Source: an uncultured Lachnospiraceae bacterium
Lineage (GTDB): Bacteria; Bacillota; Clostridia; Lachnospirales; Lachnospiraceae
Assembly (NCBI GenBank): GCA_910578845.1
Contig: CAJTSL010000060.1
Coordinates: 1 to 9,297 of the forward strand
Reading direction: 5' to 3'
Length of the DNA: 9,297 bases
Below, one piece after another: positions 6,163-9,297 of this stretch (within the stretch, counting starts at the first letter, position 1; each line of letters starts with the position of its first letter). Under the pieces are notes generated by a model. It searched no databases, was not told where the DNA came from, and saw nothing but the letters and a program-made list of their open reading frames with translations. A program made the position numbers and the translations under genes.

Positions 6163-6204
6163 TGCAATAAAGCCATCTTTTCTTAAAAATGATTCATGAT
6201 GGCT
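6163..6204 (-). terminator. weak possible terminator of response regulator operon
   Basis: On the minus strand AGCCATC (6204-6198) can pair with GATGGCT (6177-6171), a 7-bp stem enclosing the stop codon in a 20-base loop, followed by TTATT. The long loop and short T-run make it a weak candidate, but no better one is visible downstream of this gene. Confidence 0.3.
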
Positions 6205-7769
6205 CGATAATCAGATGGAGTCATATTCATATGATGAATAAAAACTTGATGAAAATATTTCGGGCTGGTATATCCTACTTTAACGGATATATCAGCAATT
6301 TTCAGGGAGGTATTCGAAAGTAGCTCTTTTGCGGCTGTTAATCTTCGCTCAGTTAATAACTGTGCGAAACCTTTATTCAGTTCTTTCTTCAATATCCGGG
6401 AAATATAAGATGGATTCCGTCCAATCAATTCAGCGACATTATTCAGCCCAATCTGTAAAGGATAATTCTGGTCAACGTATTCTAAGATAGTATTGATCAA
6501 TTGGTTGCGATATTTAGAAGAAAGACTGGATAATTCCTGAATAGTGTTTGAAATACAGTTATGAAATAGATCCTGGGATTCCTCACTGACTGGATTTGGC
6601 ATACAGTTTCTTGAGATTGGATTGGTAAGGTATCCAATATCTACCGGATTTGCAATAACATTCCTTAACTGACAGTGAAGGTTTAATACGACAAGCTTTA
6701 AGGAATCCTGTTGTAGCTCAAGTGGCATATCTTTCAGTATTTCAAAAAAAGTTCTGGAATATTGTTGCGAAAGGCTTAAATTACGCATCTGAACTGCATT
6801 GATTAACTGAAAGATATTCTCATTGATATCAGGGCCATCTGCTTTGTATTCATTGATATCTTCATAAAAAATAATATTAGAGTCCGATTCTGCTGAAGTA
6901 TAATTAACGGAAAAACAATATTGGATCTGCTTATTCAGTTTGTAGGTGTTGTAGAAATTGGTCTCTATTTTGCTGATACAGATGGATATAGATGAAAAAA
7001 GGTTTTTCCTGACATAATGAGAAATATATTCTGCAAATTGGCTTATATCTTCTGCGCTAGATTCGATATTGTTTATTGGATAAAGAATATAAACACAGTT
7101 TCCCAAGTAGCAGGAGGTAAGAAGAGGGTATCTTTGTGAGATGACATGGGAAAGCGTATAGGCTATGTAATATTCCTGATTTTGGAGCGGCTTTGTAACA
7201 TTTACATTGCATTTAACACCAATAATGCAAAAACAAGGGTAATTTAGGCCAAGAGATATTAACTGATCCTGCGATATCTGATTTTGTAAAGAGACAGGGC
7301 TTATTAACAGATTCTCAAAAATCTGTTTTTTTATTGTTTGCTTATTTTCTTTGTAGAAATTTGACAAGATGGAAGAGAGTTTCTGCATATGTTCTTTCTC
7401 TTGCCAGTTGTGGATCGCTTTTTTCAGGCATGGGATCAAAGCCGAATCGGTTATAGGCTTTAATAGATAATCAAAAGCTTTATAACGTAGAGCCGACTGC
7501 ATATATGAGAAATCAGAATATCCGGTAATAAAGATGACAATAGGTGAATAAGTAAGCTCCGAGATCTTCATGAGAAGATGTATCCCATTTTCTTTTGGCA
7601 TCTGTATGTCCGTTAGAATGATTTCAGGACTATTGTTATTTATGACATCGTAGGCTTCTGTAGCGTTATTTGCGGTTAGGATTTCAAGATCACTAAATTC
7701 AGAATGGGTAATGATATTTTGGATACTGCTTAAAACGATTGGTTCATCATCAACAATTAATAGTTTCAT
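6183..7769 (-). CDS. AraC-type response regulator (YesN-like)
   Basis: This is the DNA-binding partner of a two-component system, 528 residues. The N-terminal receiver domain (1-120) has the acidic pair Asp7/Asp8, phospho-acceptor Asp54 in ILTDIQMP, Thr82 and Lys104 in LLKP. The C-terminal AraC domain (about 427-526) shows both helix-turn-helix units: NNVAELIGRNPSYISRILKK, then IADISVKVGYTSPKYFHQVF followed by MTPSDYR. The roughly 300-residue middle region (120-420) matches nothing I recognise, but a long poorly conserved linker is common in YesN-like regulators, where it may aid dimerisation. ATG 7769 has AAGGAG seven bases upstream, and the gene overlaps the kinase gene by 20 bases, so the two are translated from one message. 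In relatives such pairs usually switch on adjacent carbohydrate ABC-transport genes; none is inside this window. Its low GC contrasts with the 981-4937 block. Confidence 0.92.
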   Translation of the reverse strand: MKLLIVDDEPIVLSSIQNIITHSEFSDLEILTANNATEAYDVINNNSPEIILTDIQMPKENGIHLLMKISELTYSPIVIFITGYSDFSYMQSALRYKAFDYLLKPITDSALIPCLKKAIHNWQEKEHMQKLSSILSNFYKENKQTIKKQIFENLLISPVSLQNQISQDQLISLGLNYPCFCIIGVKCNVNVTKPLQNQEYYIAYTLSHVISQRYPLLTSCYLGNCVYILYPINNIESSAEDISQFAEYISHYVRKNLFSSISICISKIETNFYNTYKLNKQIQYCFSVNYTSAESDSNIIFYEDINEYKADGPDINENIFQLINAVQMRNLSLSQQYSRTFFEILKDMPLELQQDSLKLVVLNLHCQLRNVIANPVDIGYLTNPISRNCMPNPVSEESQDLFHNCISNTIQELSSLSSKYRNQLINTILEYVDQNYPLQIGLNNVAELIGRNPSYISRILKKELNKGFAQLLTERRLTAAKELLSNTSLKIADISVKVGYTSPKYFHQVFIHHMNMTPSDYRAIMNHF

Positions 7770-9297
7770 TTGGCGTCTCCTTACTTAATTTGGTAATGAC
7801 CGGAAGCATGATAGTAGTACATGCACCACCTGAAGTATTGTTTGAAAAAGTAAGCCCATATTCATTTCCATAAAAAAGTTTTAACCGCTTGTCGATGTTT
7901 AATAAGGCATGGAAAGAGAAAAAAGTATTTTTCTTAAAGTTTGCTTCAAAATCTTCTGGAAATCCGGGGCCATTATCTTTAATGCTAATATATAAGGTAT
8001 TCTCTTTAACTTCTGCAAATATGCCAAGAAATCCTTTGGAAGTTATTTCAGAGGTACCATGCAGAATCGCATTTTCCACGATTGGCTGTAAAACCAGTTT
8101 GGGAATATAGTACTGCTGTATTTTCTCATCTATCTCAATTAAATAGACCAGTTTATCTTCAAACCGCAATTGTTGGATAAACAAATATTTTCTAATGTAA
8201 ACAAGATCCTCTTGTATCGTATAAAACGGCGCTCCTTTTAAGGACATTCTTTCAATATCCGCTAGAGCAGAAAGCGCTTTTTTGGAATCCTCTTTTCTAT
8301 TTAAATCAATTAATCCAGAAATGCAATTTAATGTATTATACAAGAAATGTGGATTGATCTGTGCTTGAAGATTTTGGATCTGCGCATCTTTTGTCAGAAG
8401 CTGCTGCTCATGTATTTTACTTGTTAAAGTACGTAATCGGTTAATCATGTCATTGTAAACATTTGACAAAACAGTAAATTCTTTAAATGAATCCATGTGT
8501 ATATAAGTAATCTCACTTAATGAGGACGTTTCTTCAAGTTTGTTTATAAAATATTGAAATTCAGATGATACAAGCGAAGACACATGAAAGATTGAAAATA
8601 TAATTAAAATACACGATAAAATGGATATAATAATTTGTAATAGAATAATTGTATTCGTCGGCTTATGCAGCAATGTCTCATTTGTTACTAATATCAGCGA
8701 TAATTCATTGAAATGGAGCTTAGTTTTTAAGGTGTGATATTTTTGATCATTTAATGAAAACTCGCCAGAGTCTATATTTTCATATATGAAATCGGAATCT
8801 ATGCCAGTCGTATTTATGAGAATTTCGTTATCAGAATCTGCTAAGACAAAAGAATAGCAGTCGTCATTGGCTCGTAAAATATATTTTAATGTGCCCACAT
8901 TGAGTTCAGCGATTAATGTTCCAAGATATATTTTCCCGGTAGTGGAAGTTTCGCCAGTCCACAAATAAATATCTCTGGCGATCAGGAAAATATCCGATGA
9001 TCCATGGTAAACACCGAAATAGATCTGGCCATGTTGCGAATGTACCTGTTCCTTAATTGCGTGAAAGGCCAGCCGGATATTAGACGCTATCGAAGGGTCA
9101 GTGATTCTCCCGGACGCTGAATAATAACTGCCATCAGCCGCATATAAATATAAGTTATTGATGTAATCATCATTAAAAGACGGATAGAATGATATATTGC
9201 TTGTCAATTTAGCAGATAAATCTTCTGTGGCGTCCGGGTCTTTGTCGATTGCTACTTTTTTTAATGCATTCTGGATATCCGTTTTATATAAAAAAAA
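7750..9297 (-). CDS. YesM/LytS-type sensor histidine kinase, 5' partial
   Basis: This is a membrane sensor kinase that should phosphorylate the downstream AraC-type regulator. The frame is open to the window edge (515 residues visible); TTG at 9207 is not a credible start because coding continues before it (for example IQNALKKVAIDKDPDATEDL). About 210 extracellular residues with a Cache-like look (LYLYAADGSYYSASGRITDP, then Y/F-rich strands) precede a transmembrane helix (about 216-238: TIILLQIIISILSCILIIFS). A HAMP-like linker and coiled helix lead to the His_kinase domain with QAQINPHFLYNTLN (His317). The ATPase part has an N box PIVENAILHG (Asn409) and G box DNGPGF (441-446). The first transmembrane helix must lie outside the window. 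The gene ends ETPNETINC, overlapping the regulator gene by 20 bases. The likely ligand is a sugar, perhaps through a binding protein; this is inference from the family. Confidence 0.92.
   Translation of the reverse strand, partial: FFLYKTDIQNALKKVAIDKDPDATEDLSAKLTSNISFYPSFNDDYINNLYLYAADGSYYSASGRITDPSIASNIRLAFHAIKEQVHSQHGQIYFGVYHGSSDIFLIARDIYLWTGETSTTGKIYLGTLIAELNVGTLKYILRANDDCYSFVLADSDNEILINTTGIDSDFIYENIDSGEFSLNDQKYHTLKTKLHFNELSLILVTNETLLHKPTNTIILLQIIISILSCILIIFSIFHVSSLVSSEFQYFINKLEETSSLSEITYIHMDSFKEFTVLSNVYNDMINRLRTLTSKIHEQQLLTKDAQIQNLQAQINPHFLYNTLNCISGLIDLNRKEDSKKALSALADIERMSLKGAPFYTIQEDLVYIRKYLFIQQLRFEDKLVYLIEIDEKIQQYYIPKLVLQPIVENAILHGTSEITSKGFLGIFAEVKENTLYISIKDNGPGFPEDFEANFKKNTFFSFHALLNIDKRLKLFYGNEYGLTFSNNTSGGACTTIMLPVITKLSKETPNETINC

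Larger units (their letters stand above)
5868..6182. other. gap between TetR and response regulator genes
   Basis: The left part (5868-5930) holds the TetR ribosome site, palindrome and promoter. The middle holds the short transposase relic. The right part (6061-6170) has no recognisable gene; a 27-codon plus-strand frame from ATG 6116 has only a weak ribosome site and runs into the response regulator gene. Confidence 0.5.

Noticed and set aside
6116..6199. 27-codon plus-strand frame beginning MDAWQYEKTYHKV
   Set aside because: The ribosome site is weak, the frame overlaps the 3' end of the response regulator gene and nothing resembles a known small protein.
1..9297. CRISPR array, tRNA, rRNA or riboswitch
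   Set aside because: I saw no regularly spaced repeats, no tRNA-like cloverleaf with conserved GGTTCRA arm, no rRNA segments and no conserved riboswitch core on either strand.

Overview
The window looks like a chromosomal accessory stretch from a low-to-mid GC Bacillota bacterium of the Clostridia, most likely Lachnospiraceae-like. This rests on the strong GGAGG-type ribosome sites, the TTGACA/TAAAAT promoters, the Rpn-type transposase relics and transposon-protein relic typical of that group, and the YesM/YesN-style two-component pair. No species can be assigned by eye.

Layout. Bases 1-935 are a graveyard of mobile DNA. A PD-(D/E)XK (Rpn-type) transposase relic, broken by an internal deletion and a frameshift, is followed by a leader with a terminator-like hairpin and a TnpW-like transposon protein interrupted by a stop codon. 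Bases 981-4937 hold a compact carbohydrate module: a ROK-family repressor with its own terminator, a good sigma-A promoter with a long C-free leader, a zinc-dependent polyol (sorbitol/xylitol-type) dehydrogenase, and a GPH-family cation:sugar symporter. The likely logic is sugar-responsive derepression by the ROK protein, uptake by the symporter and NAD-linked oxidation by the dehydrogenase; the true substrate cannot be read from the sequence.

Bases 4938-5297 contain no intact gene but seem to carry the degenerate C-terminal part of a GNAT acetyltransferase on the minus strand, running into the 3' end of the symporter gene. A minus-strand TetR-family regulator (5298-5867) follows, with a clear promoter and an imperfect 26-bp palindrome over its -10 box. 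Bases 5907-6182 include a second relic of the same transposase family, in the same orientation as the first. The right third (6183 to the window end) is a minus-strand two-component operon: an AraC-type response regulator overlapped by the 3' end of a YesM/LytS-type sensor kinase whose 5' end lies outside the window. These two genes look clearly AT-richer than the ROK-dehydrogenase-symporter block.

I found no convincing new multi-gene system. The points most worth checking are the two same-strand transposase relics on either side of the metabolic block, the recombination-like junction at the end of the symporter gene, the C-free repeat-bearing leader, and the TetR palindrome.
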